Assembly (NCBI GenBank): GCA_910589105.1
Contig: CAJUST010000005.1
Coordinates: 94,629-158,628 of the forward strand
Reading direction: 5' to 3'
Length of the DNA: 64,000 bases
DNA from: an uncultured Lachnospiraceae bacterium
GTDB taxonomy: Bacteria > Bacillota > Clostridia > Lachnospirales > Lachnospiraceae
The notes beneath the pieces were generated by a model. The model saw only the letters and a list, made by a program, of their open reading frames with translations. It was not told where the DNA came from and ran no database searches. Of the stretch, positions 27,268 through 36,407 are shown piece by piece. The translations under genes and the position numbers were made by a program. Each line of letters begins with the position of its first letter. The stretch's first letter is position 1.

Positions 27268-28313
27268 TTCATTCCTCCCAATCCTTCTGCCGGATCTCCG
27301 CGGCCTTCTGCAAACCGATACCCGATCTTATCTAACCTGCTTTTTAAATGTTGAAAACTTTCAGCCGCTTCGTCTCCGGCGCATAATTTATTGTCGTATA
27401 GCTCATACTTCTTTCGGTTTTCCTTTGGGGAAAGATTAGGCATAATGACGTTTGCCCCCGCTAATATGCCAAGTTCCCTCCCATTTTCGCAAATCGTGCC
27501 TAACGCAGTCGTTGCCGGAATAAGCAAATCCGGCTTAAGGAGCCGCAAAAGCCCAATCATATAAAGAGTCTGCCCAAGCGTCCCTGCCGTTTTGCCCGCA
27601 AAAGGCGTATCGTGATGTGGGATAAAAGGGCCGACCCCAACCATTTGGGGCTTAAACTTTGTAATAAAGAGCATATCTTCTGCAAGGCATTCCGCCGTCT
27701 GGCCGGGAGATCCCGCCATAAATCCACATCCAACCTGAAATCCAGCTTCTTTTAAATTCCAAAGACAATCCATACGGCTTCTTAACGTTAATTCCTCTGG
27801 ATGGAGCATCCGGTAATGTGGATCAACTGCCGTTTCATGACGGAGCAAATAGCGGTCTGCCCCTGAATCGTGAAACTTTTTGTAACTCTCTTTCGGACGT
27901 TCTCCTATAGATAACGTCAATGCGCAATCTGGATAGAGCGACTTTATTTTTGTAATCAGTCTCACCATGCGTTCGTCCGTGTAATAGACGTCTTCGCCGC
28001 CTTGCAGCACAAACGTCCGAAACCCAATGCGGTATCCGTTTTCACAACATTGTAAAATTTCTTCTTCGCTTAAACGGTAACGGGCGGCATTTCGGTTGTC
28101 ATGACGGATCCCGCAATAATAACAATTATTTCTGCAATAATTTGTAAACTCAATCAGTCCTCTGGCATATACATGATTGCCATAATATTTCCGCGATGCG
28201 ATTCTTGCCCTTGCAAATAAATACTCTTTTTCGCTTTCTGAGGAAATTAATGCGATCCATTCTTCTTTTTCCAAAGAATGGTTTTGTTCCAGCCGGTCAA
28301 TCAATTTACGCAT
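27255..28313 (-). CDS. hydE: [FeFe]-hydrogenase maturase HydE (radical SAM)
   Basis: A 352-residue radical SAM protein of the BioB-like group, acting with HydG and HydF in building the H-cluster. The CxxxCxxC triad, YCRNNCYYCG, has Cys60, Cys64 and Cys67. GEDVYYTDER and GERPKESYKKFHDSGADRYLL follow the family pattern. It starts 2 bases after the DUF1858 gene ends. Confidence 0.95.
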   Translation of the reverse strand: MRKLIDRLEQNHSLEKEEWIALISSESEKEYLFARARIASRKYYGNHVYARGLIEFTNYCRNNCYYCGIRHDNRNAARYRLSEEEILQCCENGYRIGFRTFVLQGGEDVYYTDERMVRLITKIKSLYPDCALTLSIGERPKESYKKFHDSGADRYLLRHETAVDPHYRMLHPEELTLRSRMDCLWNLKEAGFQVGCGFMAGSPGQTAECLAEDMLFITKFKPQMVGVGPFIPHHDTPFAGKTAGTLGQTLYMIGLLRLLKPDLLIPATTALGTICENGRELGILAGANVIMPNLSPKENRKKYELYDNKLCAGDEAAESFQHLKSRLDKIGYRFAEGRGDPAEGLGGMKCTT

Positions 28314-28315
28314 TT

Positions 28316-28528
28316 TTATTTTGCTGAGTCTTTTTCTAAAAATTCATTAATCTGGTTTACTAATGCATCCGGTTCAATTCCATGCACCATAGCCGCTTCT
28401 TCGATCGTCTCCATCTGGGAAGACGGGCATCCCAAGCAGTGCATTCCGATATTTAAAAGTAACGGAGCTATGTTTTCATTAATCTGTAATAATTCACCTA
28501 TCATAGTTGATTTTGTAACTTGCGCCAT
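28316..28528 (-). CDS. DUF1858 domain protein
   Basis: A 70-residue soluble protein consisting of one DUF1858 domain, with the family motif NIGMHCLGCPSSQMETIEEA near 26-45 carrying a CxxC pair. A good ribosome site (AGGAGGAAT) precedes the ATG. Such proteins often accompany hydrogenase, hybrid-cluster or other redox genes; the CxxC suggests a redox or metal role, which is inference. First gene of the hydE-hydG-hydF operon. Confidence 0.87.
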   Translation of the reverse strand: MAQVTKSTMIGELLQINENIAPLLLNIGMHCLGCPSSQMETIEEAAMVHGIEPDALVNQINEFLEKDSAK

Positions 28529-28593
28529 TTTTTCATTCCTCCTAATTTTTTATCAGTATTTGCCTTTTTCCAGAATACCATTCACAGTAAGTT

Positions 28594-28622
28594 ATTATAA
28601 TACGTTTCCTATTTTTATGCAA
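28594..28622 (-). promoter_or_regulatory. Sigma-A promoter of the DUF1858-hydE-hydG-hydF operon
   Basis: On the minus strand TTGCAT (28617-28622), 17-base spacer, TATAAT (28594-28599), about 65 bases before the DUF1858 ATG. Confidence 0.75.
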
Positions 28623-28649
28623 ATATATTCAAAAAAATCTATTCAGCGC

Positions 28650-28678
28650 TTGTATTCAGCTATTTTTTGTATTAAAAT
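28650..28678 (+). promoter_or_regulatory. Sigma-A promoter of the ferredoxin gene
   Basis: TTGTAT (28650-28655), 17-base spacer, TAAAAT (28673-28678), about 50 bases before the ferredoxin ATG. It diverges from the hyd promoter, with only 27 bases between the two -35 boxes. Confidence 0.7.
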
Positions 28679-28730
28679 AAGCTTAAGCTTTCACAGCTTA
28701 TAAATTGAATTACATAAGGAGGATATACCA

Positions 28731-28901
28731 ATGGCATACGTTATTACTGATTCCTGCGTAAACTGCGGAACCTGCGAAGGCGAATGTCCGGTAGGAGCTA
28801 TCTCCGCCGGCGACGGAAAATATGAAATCGATGCAGGCACATGCGTAGATTGCGGCACATGCGCAGGCGCATGTCCTACAGGAGCTATTGAGCAGGGCTA
28901 A
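28731..28901 (+). CDS. 2[4Fe-4S] ferredoxin
   Basis: A 56-residue clostridial-type ferredoxin. Two CxxCxxCxxxCP motifs are visible: CVNCGTCEGECP (residues 9-20) and CVDCGTCAGACP (38-49), each holding one [4Fe-4S] cluster, in an internally duplicated small protein. AAGGAGG at 28716-28722 gives a near-ideal ribosome site. It is a low-potential electron carrier for fermentation enzymes such as hydrogenase and pyruvate:ferredoxin oxidoreductase. It stands alone, with its own promoter and terminator, divergent from the hydrogenase maturation operon. Confidence 0.96.
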   Translation: MAYVITDSCVNCGTCEGECPVGAISAGDGKYEIDAGTCVDCGTCAGACPTGAIEQG

Positions 28902-28906
28902 AAACA

Positions 28907-28951
28907 AAAGTAAACCCCCCGGAACGCATATGCGCGCGGGGGTTTTACTTT
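28907..28951. terminator. Bidirectional terminator between ferredoxin and merR-like gene
   Basis: AAAGTAAACCCCC (from 28907) pairs with GGGGGTTTTACTTT (to 28951); the loop contains a self-complementary GCATATGC. T-rich tracts follow on both strands, so it can end the ferredoxin transcript and the convergent regulator transcript. Confidence 0.88.
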
Positions 28952-28982
28952 GTCTCTTTTTCAGCCGTTTATTTTTAAATTC

Positions 28983-29579
28983 TTATGTAGTCACTTCTTT
29001 TTTCGCAAACAAACGATGCGATTCTTTCTTCTTAGAGTTTCCTTTGAGCTTTTTCGCATTTAATTCCCGAATTGCCGCATCCAGCTTTCGGAACCGTTCT
29101 TCTTCCTGTTCATCTTGTTCACGCATTAAATAATTCATCTCTTTTAAGACGCGGTCGCCGACATTTTCACCGACTTCTTTTCCAAGCGCCTGATTATTTT
29201 CCGCCAAAGCTTCTTTTACAATACCACTCATTAATATTCGAAACTGCGCCATTTTATCTTCTGGAGAAGAATAATTTACATGCTGCGCTGTAGAACTATG
29301 CTCTGTCAGCGTTCCGGCTGCAGTTGTCGCTAAAGCGGCGGCTTCGTCCGGATTTTTCCCATTGTGGACGACCATTTTAATTGCTTTAAGCTGATAACCT
29401 TGTTCTTTTAGTTCTTTTATCTTCAGGAATTGCTGTATGTTCTCTTTGGTATAATAACGATGTCCCATTTCGTTTCGGGGAATGTCCAGTTCCAATTCTT
29501 CTTCCCAGTAGCGAAGCACATGCGCTTCTACATTCACCAAACCCGCGGCATCTGAAATCATATAACGTAGCTTGTCCAA
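28983..29579 (-). CDS. MerR-family transcriptional regulator
   Basis: A 198-residue protein with a TTG start and GGAGG 8 bases upstream. Residues 1-75 form a MerR-type winged helix: ISDAAGLVNVEAHVLRYWEE, then GHRYYTKENIQQFLKIKELK. The rest is helical and charged with no effector-binding Cys, so it is unlike metal-sensing MerR and closer to the RacA/RefZ-like or DNA-architecture branch; target unknown. It lies downstream of dnaB's reverse-strand neighbour and ends against the ferredoxin terminator. Confidence 0.85.
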   Translation of the reverse strand: MDKLRYMISDAAGLVNVEAHVLRYWEEELELDIPRNEMGHRYYTKENIQQFLKIKELKEQGYQLKAIKMVVHNGKNPDEAAALATTAAGTLTEHSSTAQHVNYSSPEDKMAQFRILMSGIVKEALAENNQALGKEVGENVGDRVLKEMNYLMREQDEQEEERFRKLDAAIRELNAKKLKGNSKKKESHRLFAKKEVTT

Positions 29580-29663
29580 ATGAACTGCCTCCTTCCTCTT
29601 TATTCATTATAAATGAGAATAGAACAATTTACAATGAATTTTGGTCGGGCAGATTCGACGGCA

Positions 29664-30995
29664 TTATTTTTCCATGTTCGCGAATTTTGTGTATTGCGGG
29701 AGCCAAACGAGATTCACCGTTCCAATCGGGCCGTTTCTCTGTTTAGCTATATTGATTTCCGCTATATTTTTCATTTCAGTGTCTTTGTTATAGTAATCAT
29801 CTCTATAGATAAACATAACTACGTCGGCATCCTGCTCAATGGCTCCCGATTCCCTTAAATCGGAAAGCATAGGCCTGTGTTCCGGACGCTGTTCGACGGC
29901 GCGGCTCAACTGTGAAAGAGCAATTACCGGAACATTTAGTTCTCTGGCTAATCCTTTTAAAGATCGGGAAATTTCTGAAATTTCCTGCTGTCTTGAATCA
30001 TTTCTTGCGCCGCTTCCTGACATTAACTGCAAGTAGTCTATTATCACAAGTTTTAAATCATATTCCAATTTAAACTTTCTGCACTTACTGCGTAATTCAG
30101 AAATCGAAATTCCCGGCGTATCGTCAATAATCAGGCGGGAACCGCCGATCACTCCAGCTCCTTCAATCAGCTTTTCCCAATCCGCATCATTTAAGTTCCC
30201 AGAACGCAATACCTGCGCATCCACTCTGGCTTCCAAAGCAAAAAGACGGTTGACAAGCTGTTCTTTTGCCATTTCCAAACTAAAAATCGCTGTCGCAAGG
30301 TTTTCATGGAACGCAACATACTGGGCAATATTTAAAACAAATGCCGTTTTCCCCATGGAAGGGCGCGCCGCTACCAATATAAAATCAGAAGGCTGTAAAC
30401 CTGACATTTTATAATCCAAATCAATAAAGCCTGTATGAATGCCCGTTACGTTTCCCTGTGTCTTAGAAGCCTGTTCTATTTTTTCTAAGGCATTTAAAAC
30501 AATCTCTTTGATTGGGACAAAATCTTTGCCGCCCTGATTCTGCAAAAGATTGAAGATATTTTTTTCCGTATCCGCCAATATATCTTCTATTTTTCCCTGT
30601 CCTAAATAACATTTATTCGCAATATCTTCCGTTATTTTTATTAACCGCCTTAATACCGCTTTATCTTTTACAATCTGGGCATACGACGCCACATTTGCAG
30701 AAGTCGGCACAACGTCTAACAAATCGTTGGCATATTCTAGGCTGCTGACTTCTTCCGGCGCATTCATGGCTTTTAATTTTGCCTGTAATGTCACAAGATC
30801 TACGGGTTCTCCTGCCTCGTATAGTTCCGTCATTGCCTGAAACAATAACCCATACTGCTTATAATAGAAATCTTCTGTATGAAGCATCTCCATTGCAGTA
30901 ATAATTGCATCTCTATCCATTATCATTGCGCCAGTGACAGACTGTTCCGCTTCCAGACTGTTTGGCATCACGCGTCTAATCAGACTTTCCTCCAT
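29664..30995 (-). CDS. dnaB: Replicative DNA helicase DnaB/DnaC type
   Basis: A 443-residue hexameric helicase that unwinds DNA ahead of the replisome. The N-terminal domain (PNSLEAEQSVTGAMIMD) spans 1-150, and the RecA-like domain has Walker A ARPSMGKTA near 210, Walker B LVIIDYLQLMS near 315 and the DRRESGAIEQDAD-type DLRESGAIEQDAD motif near 385. It starts after rplI with an 18-base gap. The gene is called dnaC in Bacillus subtilis. Confidence 0.96.
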   Translation of the reverse strand: MEESLIRRVMPNSLEAEQSVTGAMIMDRDAIITAMEMLHTEDFYYKQYGLLFQAMTELYEAGEPVDLVTLQAKLKAMNAPEEVSSLEYANDLLDVVPTSANVASYAQIVKDKAVLRRLIKITEDIANKCYLGQGKIEDILADTEKNIFNLLQNQGGKDFVPIKEIVLNALEKIEQASKTQGNVTGIHTGFIDLDYKMSGLQPSDFILVAARPSMGKTAFVLNIAQYVAFHENLATAIFSLEMAKEQLVNRLFALEARVDAQVLRSGNLNDADWEKLIEGAGVIGGSRLIIDDTPGISISELRSKCRKFKLEYDLKLVIIDYLQLMSGSGARNDSRQQEISEISRSLKGLARELNVPVIALSQLSRAVEQRPEHRPMLSDLRESGAIEQDADVVMFIYRDDYYNKDTEMKNIAEINIAKQRNGPIGTVNLVWLPQYTKFANMEK

Positions 30996-31012
30996 GAAGG
31001 CTCCCCCGCATT

Positions 31013-31459
31013 CTATTCTGAAGCTACATGAACCCTCAAAATTCCGGTCACTTTTGCGTGAAGACGGATCGGAACTTCATGTGTCCCAAGACTTTTTATC
31101 GGCTCTGTAAGCTGCATTTTTTTCTTGTCAATTTCAAATCCAAGCTGTTTTCTGACTGCGGAGGAAATCTCTTTTGTAGAAACAGAACCAAATGTCCTTC
31201 CGCCTTCTCCGGTCTTAATCTTTACTTCTACTTTTAAATCTTTTAATTTTTCCGCTAATTCTTTTGCCGCTTCAAAATTTTCTTCTTCCATCTTTTCTTT
31301 GTGTTTATTTTGCAATTTCAAATCATTCAGATTTTTACTGTTTGCCTCTACGGCAAGCTTTTTTGCAATAAGGACATTTCTGGCATAAGAATCATTTACA
31401 GTTACAATTTCTCCTTTTTTCCCTACCGATTTTACATCGGCTGACAAAATCACTTTCAT
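31013..31459 (-). CDS. rplI: 50S ribosomal protein L9
   Basis: A 148-residue ribosomal protein. The N-terminal domain MKVILSADVKSVGKKGEIV with the following NDSYARNVLIAKKLA is the L9 signature; a long central helix (about 45-75) joins the C-terminal rRNA-binding domain (TGEGGRTFGSVSTKEI). Its start overlaps the upstream phosphodiesterase stop by 4 bases, and dnaB follows, a gene order common in Bacillota. Confidence 0.97.
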   Translation of the reverse strand: MKVILSADVKSVGKKGEIVTVNDSYARNVLIAKKLAVEANSKNLNDLKLQNKHKEKMEEENFEAAKELAEKLKDLKVEVKIKTGEGGRTFGSVSTKEISSAVRKQLGFEIDKKKMQLTEPIKSLGTHEVPIRLHAKVTGILRVHVASE

Positions 31460-33501
31460 ATTTCAATTTCTCCTTCTTCTATCATATCATTAATTGTAAT
31501 CTGAAGTTTCCGTTTTGCTTCTGCTAACGTACAGCCAGGTAACTGCGCGCCTGCGACATTCAAATGGCCGCCCCCGCCTAATCGTTCCATAATCAACTGC
31601 ACATTGATTTCATCTATTGACCTTGAACTAATATAGATTTTTCCCTGATACTCTGTCATGACAAACGACGCTTTGATGCCAATAATATTTAACAACTCGT
31701 CTGCCGCCTGCGCTCCAACGATAGTCGGGCTTTCCGTTTTACTTGGGCAGACGGAAATTGCAAACGCGCCTTTATACACTTCCGCCTGACGGACGACTTC
31801 CGCCCTTTCTTTATAAGAATTCATATCATTTCTTAAAAGCTTCCTTACCCGCGTCACTTCTGCCCCACAACGCCTTAAATATGCCGCGGCTTCAAAGGTC
31901 CGCACGCCTGTCTTTGTCATAAAGTTATTGGTGTCAATTAAAATTCCAGCATAAATGCTGTCCGCTTCCTCGGATTCTAATTTGATATTTTCTTTAAAAT
32001 ATTGGAGAACTTCAGCAATCATTTCACAAGTGGAGGAAGCGTATGGCTCAATATAAGATAATATCGGATTTTTAATCACTTCTGTCCCCTGCCTGTGATG
32101 GTCAAATACGACAATAGCGTTTCCACGCTCTAACAATTTCGGGCATTCCGTATAATTCGGCCGGTTTGTATCCACCACCATAACCAGCGTATTCCGGCTG
32201 ATAATTTCCATTGCCCGCTCACTGTTAATAAATAAATCTTCCGGATATCCTTTCTCCGGTGAAAAACATTCTTTTAACGGGCGTAAAGAGGACGTGACTT
32301 CATTTAACACAATCTGCGCTTTTTTATTTAATGCCTTTACCATACAATAAATGCCGATTGCCGCCCCAAATGAATCTACGTCACTGATGTTGTGTCCCAT
32401 AATGATTACATTTTCCCGGCTTTCCAGCGTTTCACGCAGGGCGTGCGCCTTTACTCTCGCTTTCACGCGCGTATTTTTTCCGACTGTTTTTAACTTTCCG
32501 CCATAATAAAATACGTCTTCGTCTTTCCGCACAACCGCCTGATCGCCTCCGCGGCCCAATGCCAAATCAATCGCCATGCGTGAATATTCTGCATTCGCTA
32601 CATACCCGTCGCCATGGATGCCTACTCCAATGCTTAACGTAACAGCCATTTCGTTTCCGACTTTGACATTTTTGACTTCTTCTAATAGGCTGAATTTATC
32701 TTCTTCGAGAATATTAAGGTACTTATATTTAAACACAACGAAATATTTGTCTTTTTCCGTTTTGCGCACAAGCGCGTCTACTTTTAAAAAATATTCATTT
32801 ACTTTCCGGTCAATTAAGGCAGTCAGCAATGAACGCTTCACTTCTTCGATGCTGTCTAACGCTTCTTCATAATTATCAATATAAATCAGAGCGGCAACTA
32901 ATTTTTGCTCTTGGAAAGCTTTGATATAATGGTTTAACTTCGTCTCATCAAATAAGCAGAAAAAGATAAAATTCTGCCCTTCTTCTTCCACATCTAAGAT
33001 ACTTTCCTCATTCAATCCCTTCTGGAAAGAAATGCGGCTGATCTCTCCCCGAAAAAATTTATCTTCCCACTCAATTAAAAATTCCGCTTCTTTTTCGCTT
33101 TGCAGGCGCTCTTTTGAAATCATGGGAAAGATGCTAAAAATAGTTTTATGGTAATTTTTAGATTTTCCGGTTACGGCCTCAAACTGTTTATTCACCCAAA
33201 TGATTTTACCGTTCATATCAAGAATCGCCTGCGGCGCCTTAAAATTATCTAAAATCTTCCGTTGTACCGAAGAATACTGCGTCGCAAAATTAAGAATCTC
33301 TTTTGTCAATGCCGGACGGTTTAACATGTAAACCGTAAAAACATAGACAGCATACACCAATAAAAATACTGAAAATATGATTCCTGCCCTTCGGTCGGTA
33401 AAATAAATCCCTATATTAAAAAACAAAAGGACAAAAACAAAATACAAAGGCATATACAAATAATTTTTTAATCTTTTTATAATTTTGTAATCCTTGTTCA
33501 T
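31456..33501 (-). CDS. gdpP: GdpP-type c-di-AMP phosphodiesterase
   Basis: A 681-residue membrane protein. Two N-terminal helices (about 13-58) are followed by a PAS-like domain (about 85-170), a degenerate GGDEF domain (about 175-305) without a GGDEF signature, and DHH/DHHA1 domains. Catalytic motifs MGHNISDVDSFGA, VVDTNRPNY, VFDHHRQG and DTNNFMTKTG lie between about 360 and 530, and DHHA1 GGGGHLNVAGAQ near 645. It hydrolyses c-di-AMP, which controls potassium and wall homeostasis. GGAGGAG lies just before the ATG. It is translationally coupled to rplI. Confidence 0.93.
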   Translation of the reverse strand: MNKDYKIIKRLKNYLYMPLYFVFVLLFFNIGIYFTDRRAGIIFSVFLLVYAVYVFTVYMLNRPALTKEILNFATQYSSVQRKILDNFKAPQAILDMNGKIIWVNKQFEAVTGKSKNYHKTIFSIFPMISKERLQSEKEAEFLIEWEDKFFRGEISRISFQKGLNEESILDVEEEGQNFIFFCLFDETKLNHYIKAFQEQKLVAALIYIDNYEEALDSIEEVKRSLLTALIDRKVNEYFLKVDALVRKTEKDKYFVVFKYKYLNILEEDKFSLLEEVKNVKVGNEMAVTLSIGVGIHGDGYVANAEYSRMAIDLALGRGGDQAVVRKDEDVFYYGGKLKTVGKNTRVKARVKAHALRETLESRENVIIMGHNISDVDSFGAAIGIYCMVKALNKKAQIVLNEVTSSLRPLKECFSPEKGYPEDLFINSERAMEIISRNTLVMVVDTNRPNYTECPKLLERGNAIVVFDHHRQGTEVIKNPILSYIEPYASSTCEMIAEVLQYFKENIKLESEEADSIYAGILIDTNNFMTKTGVRTFEAAAYLRRCGAEVTRVRKLLRNDMNSYKERAEVVRQAEVYKGAFAISVCPSKTESPTIVGAQAADELLNIIGIKASFVMTEYQGKIYISSRSIDEINVQLIMERLGGGGHLNVAGAQLPGCTLAEAKRKLQITINDMIEEGEIEI

Positions 33502-33576
33502 ATCTCCTCCATTTTTGTGGTAACCCGCGCTGTTTTGGCGTTATTTAGCATCTTACGAAAAAGAGAGAAAGCGCTT

Positions 33577-35739
33577 TTAAAGATGGAGCACACGCTCTTT
33601 AATTTCCTGCGTCCTTCCCTGATTCCAAAATTGCGTCCCAATATAGCCGCAGGTTCGCCTTGCCACGCTCATTGTATCCTGATTACGGTTGCCGCAGTTT
33701 GGGCATTCCCATGCAAGCTTTCCATGCGCATCTGTAATTACCTGTATTTCCCCATCATAACCGCACTCACTGCAATAATCGCTTTTCGTATTTAACTCTG
33801 CATACATAATATTTTCATAGATATGATTCATTACTGCAAGAACTGCAGGAATATTATCCTTCATATCAGGGACTTCCACATATGAAATCGCCCCTCCGGG
33901 TGATAATTTCTGGAACTGCGCTTCAAATTTTAATTTTTCGAACGCATTGATTTCTTCCGTTACATGGACGTGATAGGAATTTGTAATATAATTTTTATCC
34001 GTTACGCCCGAAATAATTCCAAATCGTTTTTGCAGGCTTTTCGCAAATTTGTATGTCGTGGATTCCAGCGGCGTGCCGTATACGGAAAAGTCGATCTGTT
34101 CTTTTTCTTTCCACTTTGCGCAGGCGTCGTTTAAATATTTCATGACTTCTAATGCAAATGGCGTTGCGGACGGATCTGTATGCGATCTCCCCGTCATATA
34201 ATGTACGCATTCGCAAAGCCCCGCATAACCTAACGAAATAGTGGAATATCCATTCATCAATAACGGATCTATTGTTTCCCCTTTTTTTAAACGGGCTAAC
34301 GCCCCATTTTGCCATAAAATCGGCGCAATGTCCGATTTCGTCCCCATAAGACGGTTATGCCTTGCCATAAGGGCCTGATAGCATAGCTCAAGCCGCTCAT
34401 CAAATATTTTCCAAAACAGGTCAATGTCCCCTTTTGAAGAACAGGCAATGTCGACAAGATTAATTGTGCAGACTCCCTGATTAAACCTTCCATAAAATTT
34501 AAACTGATCCGTTTCATCTTTATAGACTGTTAAAAAAGAACGGCATCCCATACAGGTATAGACATTCCCCTGTTTTAATTCCCGCATCACCTTTGCGGAA
34601 ATATAATCCGGAACCATGCGTTTTGCCGTGCATTTTGCCGCGAGAACAGTAAGATCCCAATAAGGGCTTTCTTCCCTGACGTTATCTTCGTCTAATACAT
34701 AGATCAGTTTTGGAAACGCCGGAGTAACATAAACGCCTGATTCATTTTTTACGCCAACTATCCTCTGTTTCAACACAGATCGTATCACCATTGCAAGGTC
34801 TTTTCTCTCCTGCCCGATTGGCGCTTCATCTAAATATAAAAATAAGGTAATAAAAGGAGCCTGTCCATTTGTCGTCATCAGCGTCACAACTTGATATTGT
34901 ATGGTCTGCACGCCTTTGTCAATATCCTTTTTTACGCGCTGTTCCGCAACCTGATGGATTTGCGTTTCGTCTGCATCAATTCCTGCCTGCAAAAATTCCT
35001 CATACACTTCTTTACGGAACTTTTTCCTGCTTTCTGAGACAAATTTAGAAAGATGGTATGCGCTGATAGACTGTCCGCCATACTGGCTGGATGCCACCTG
35101 AGCGATAATCTGTGAAGCGACCGTACATGCTACGGAAAATGAATTAGGCTTATCAATTTTCGTTTCGCTGATTACAGTCCCATTCTGAAGCATATCATCT
35201 AAATTTACCAGACAGCAATTATGGATATGCTGCGCAAAATAATCCGCATCATGAAAATGAATCAAACCTTTTTCATGCGCTTCCCAAACCTTTTGAGAGA
35301 GCAAAAAACGCTTTGTAATGTCTTTGCTGACCTCTCCAGCCATGTAATCCCTCTGCGTCGATGCAAGAAGCGGATTTTTATTGGAATTTTCCTGTTTCGC
35401 TTCCTCATTCTGGCTCTCAATAATGGTCATAATCTGCGCATCTGTCGTATTTGACTGACGGACTAACTGTCTTCTGTAACGGTATGTAATGTAAACCCTC
35501 GCTACCTGATACGCGCCCTGACGCATAATCTGGTCTTCCACTTCGTCCTGAATTTCTTCCACATTCATGGAACGTATAGACTTTTTACAGATTTCTTCGA
35601 CATTCCCCGCAATCGTCTGAATCTGTCCTGAAGTAAGGCGTTTTGCCGGATCTACTTCTTTATTCGCCTTATGAACAGCGGCAATAATTTTCGTAATGTC
35701 AAAACCTGCTTCTTCTCCAGATCTTTTAATAATTTTCAT
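33577..35739 (-). CDS. nrdD: Anaerobic ribonucleoside-triphosphate reductase
   Basis: A 720-residue glycyl-radical enzyme that makes deoxyribonucleotides without oxygen. An N-terminal ATP-cone (MKIIKRSGEEAGFDITKI) spans about 1-95. The C-terminus has a zinc site CSECGYDGE...CPNCGNRN and the glycyl radical loop RTCGYIG with Gly698 as the expected radical position. AGGAGGG sits 8 bases before the ATG at 35739, better than the ATG at 35745. The activase gene nrdG is not adjacent on either side. Confidence 0.96.
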   Translation of the reverse strand: MKIIKRSGEEAGFDITKIIAAVHKANKEVDPAKRLTSGQIQTIAGNVEEICKKSIRSMNVEEIQDEVEDQIMRQGAYQVARVYITYRYRRQLVRQSNTTDAQIMTIIESQNEEAKQENSNKNPLLASTQRDYMAGEVSKDITKRFLLSQKVWEAHEKGLIHFHDADYFAQHIHNCCLVNLDDMLQNGTVISETKIDKPNSFSVACTVASQIIAQVASSQYGGQSISAYHLSKFVSESRKKFRKEVYEEFLQAGIDADETQIHQVAEQRVKKDIDKGVQTIQYQVVTLMTTNGQAPFITLFLYLDEAPIGQERKDLAMVIRSVLKQRIVGVKNESGVYVTPAFPKLIYVLDEDNVREESPYWDLTVLAAKCTAKRMVPDYISAKVMRELKQGNVYTCMGCRSFLTVYKDETDQFKFYGRFNQGVCTINLVDIACSSKGDIDLFWKIFDERLELCYQALMARHNRLMGTKSDIAPILWQNGALARLKKGETIDPLLMNGYSTISLGYAGLCECVHYMTGRSHTDPSATPFALEVMKYLNDACAKWKEKEQIDFSVYGTPLESTTYKFAKSLQKRFGIISGVTDKNYITNSYHVHVTEEINAFEKLKFEAQFQKLSPGGAISYVEVPDMKDNIPAVLAVMNHIYENIMYAELNTKSDYCSECGYDGEIQVITDAHGKLAWECPNCGNRNQDTMSVARRTCGYIGTQFWNQGRTQEIKERVLHL

Positions 35740-35823
35740 TGCCATTCCCTCCTGTAACAATACTGTTTCTTCCGACAGTAAAAGTTATTTGGATTGTACC
35801 ATGTTTCCACTTCAAATAGCAAC

Positions 35824-36372
35824 TTATCTTAAATATTCTTTCGCAGAGGTCTCATAGAGATTATTTCCTTTGCTGTCAATTACTACTATAACCGGAAAAT
35901 TTTCCACTTCTAACCTCCGCACTGCTTCCGCGCCTAAATCTTCATAACAGACAACTTCTGATTTCGTAATGCACTTTGATAAAAGAGCTCCTGCCCCGCC
36001 TATAGCGGCAAAATAAACTGCATGGTTTCGAATCATCGCATCAATGACTTCTTGACTTCGTTTTCCTTTCCCAATCATCGCTTTTTGCCCTAAATCCAAT
36101 AATGCCGGCGCATATTTGTCCATACGGCTTGCCGTAGTGGGTCCGGCGGAGCCAATCGGCCTTCCTTCCCGCGCAGGCGACGGCCCCATATAATATACGA
36201 CTGAATCTTTCAAGTCAAAAGGAAGATCTTCCCCTTTTTCAATCGCCTCTGCCAGACGCTTATGCGCGGCGTCCCTTGCAGAATAAACTGTCCCTGACAA
36301 GTAGACGAAATCCCCGCTCTTTAAATTTGCCGTAACTTCTTCTGTAATTGGCGCAATAATATACTTATCCAT
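35824..36372 (-). CDS. Class I fumarate hydratase, beta (C-terminal) subunit
   Basis: A 182-residue subunit corresponding to the C-terminal swivel domain of single-chain class I fumarases. Motifs SGTVYSARDAAHKRL, YYMGPSPA and GPTTASRMDKY are diagnostic. GGAG precedes the ATG at 36372; a longer frame starting at 36447 would overlap the alpha subunit and is rejected. With the alpha subunit it interconverts fumarate and malate. The same fold serves L-tartrate dehydratase, so substrate is not absolutely fixed. Confidence 0.9.
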   Translation of the reverse strand: MDKYIIAPITEEVTANLKSGDFVYLSGTVYSARDAAHKRLAEAIEKGEDLPFDLKDSVVYYMGPSPAREGRPIGSAGPTTASRMDKYAPALLDLGQKAMIGKGKRSQEVIDAMIRNHAVYFAAIGGAGALLSKCITKSEVVCYEDLGAEAVRRLEVENFPVIVVIDSKGNNLYETSAKEYLR

Positions 36373-36407
36373 AAGATTCTCCATTTCCGATCCTATTTTC
36401 CACATTT

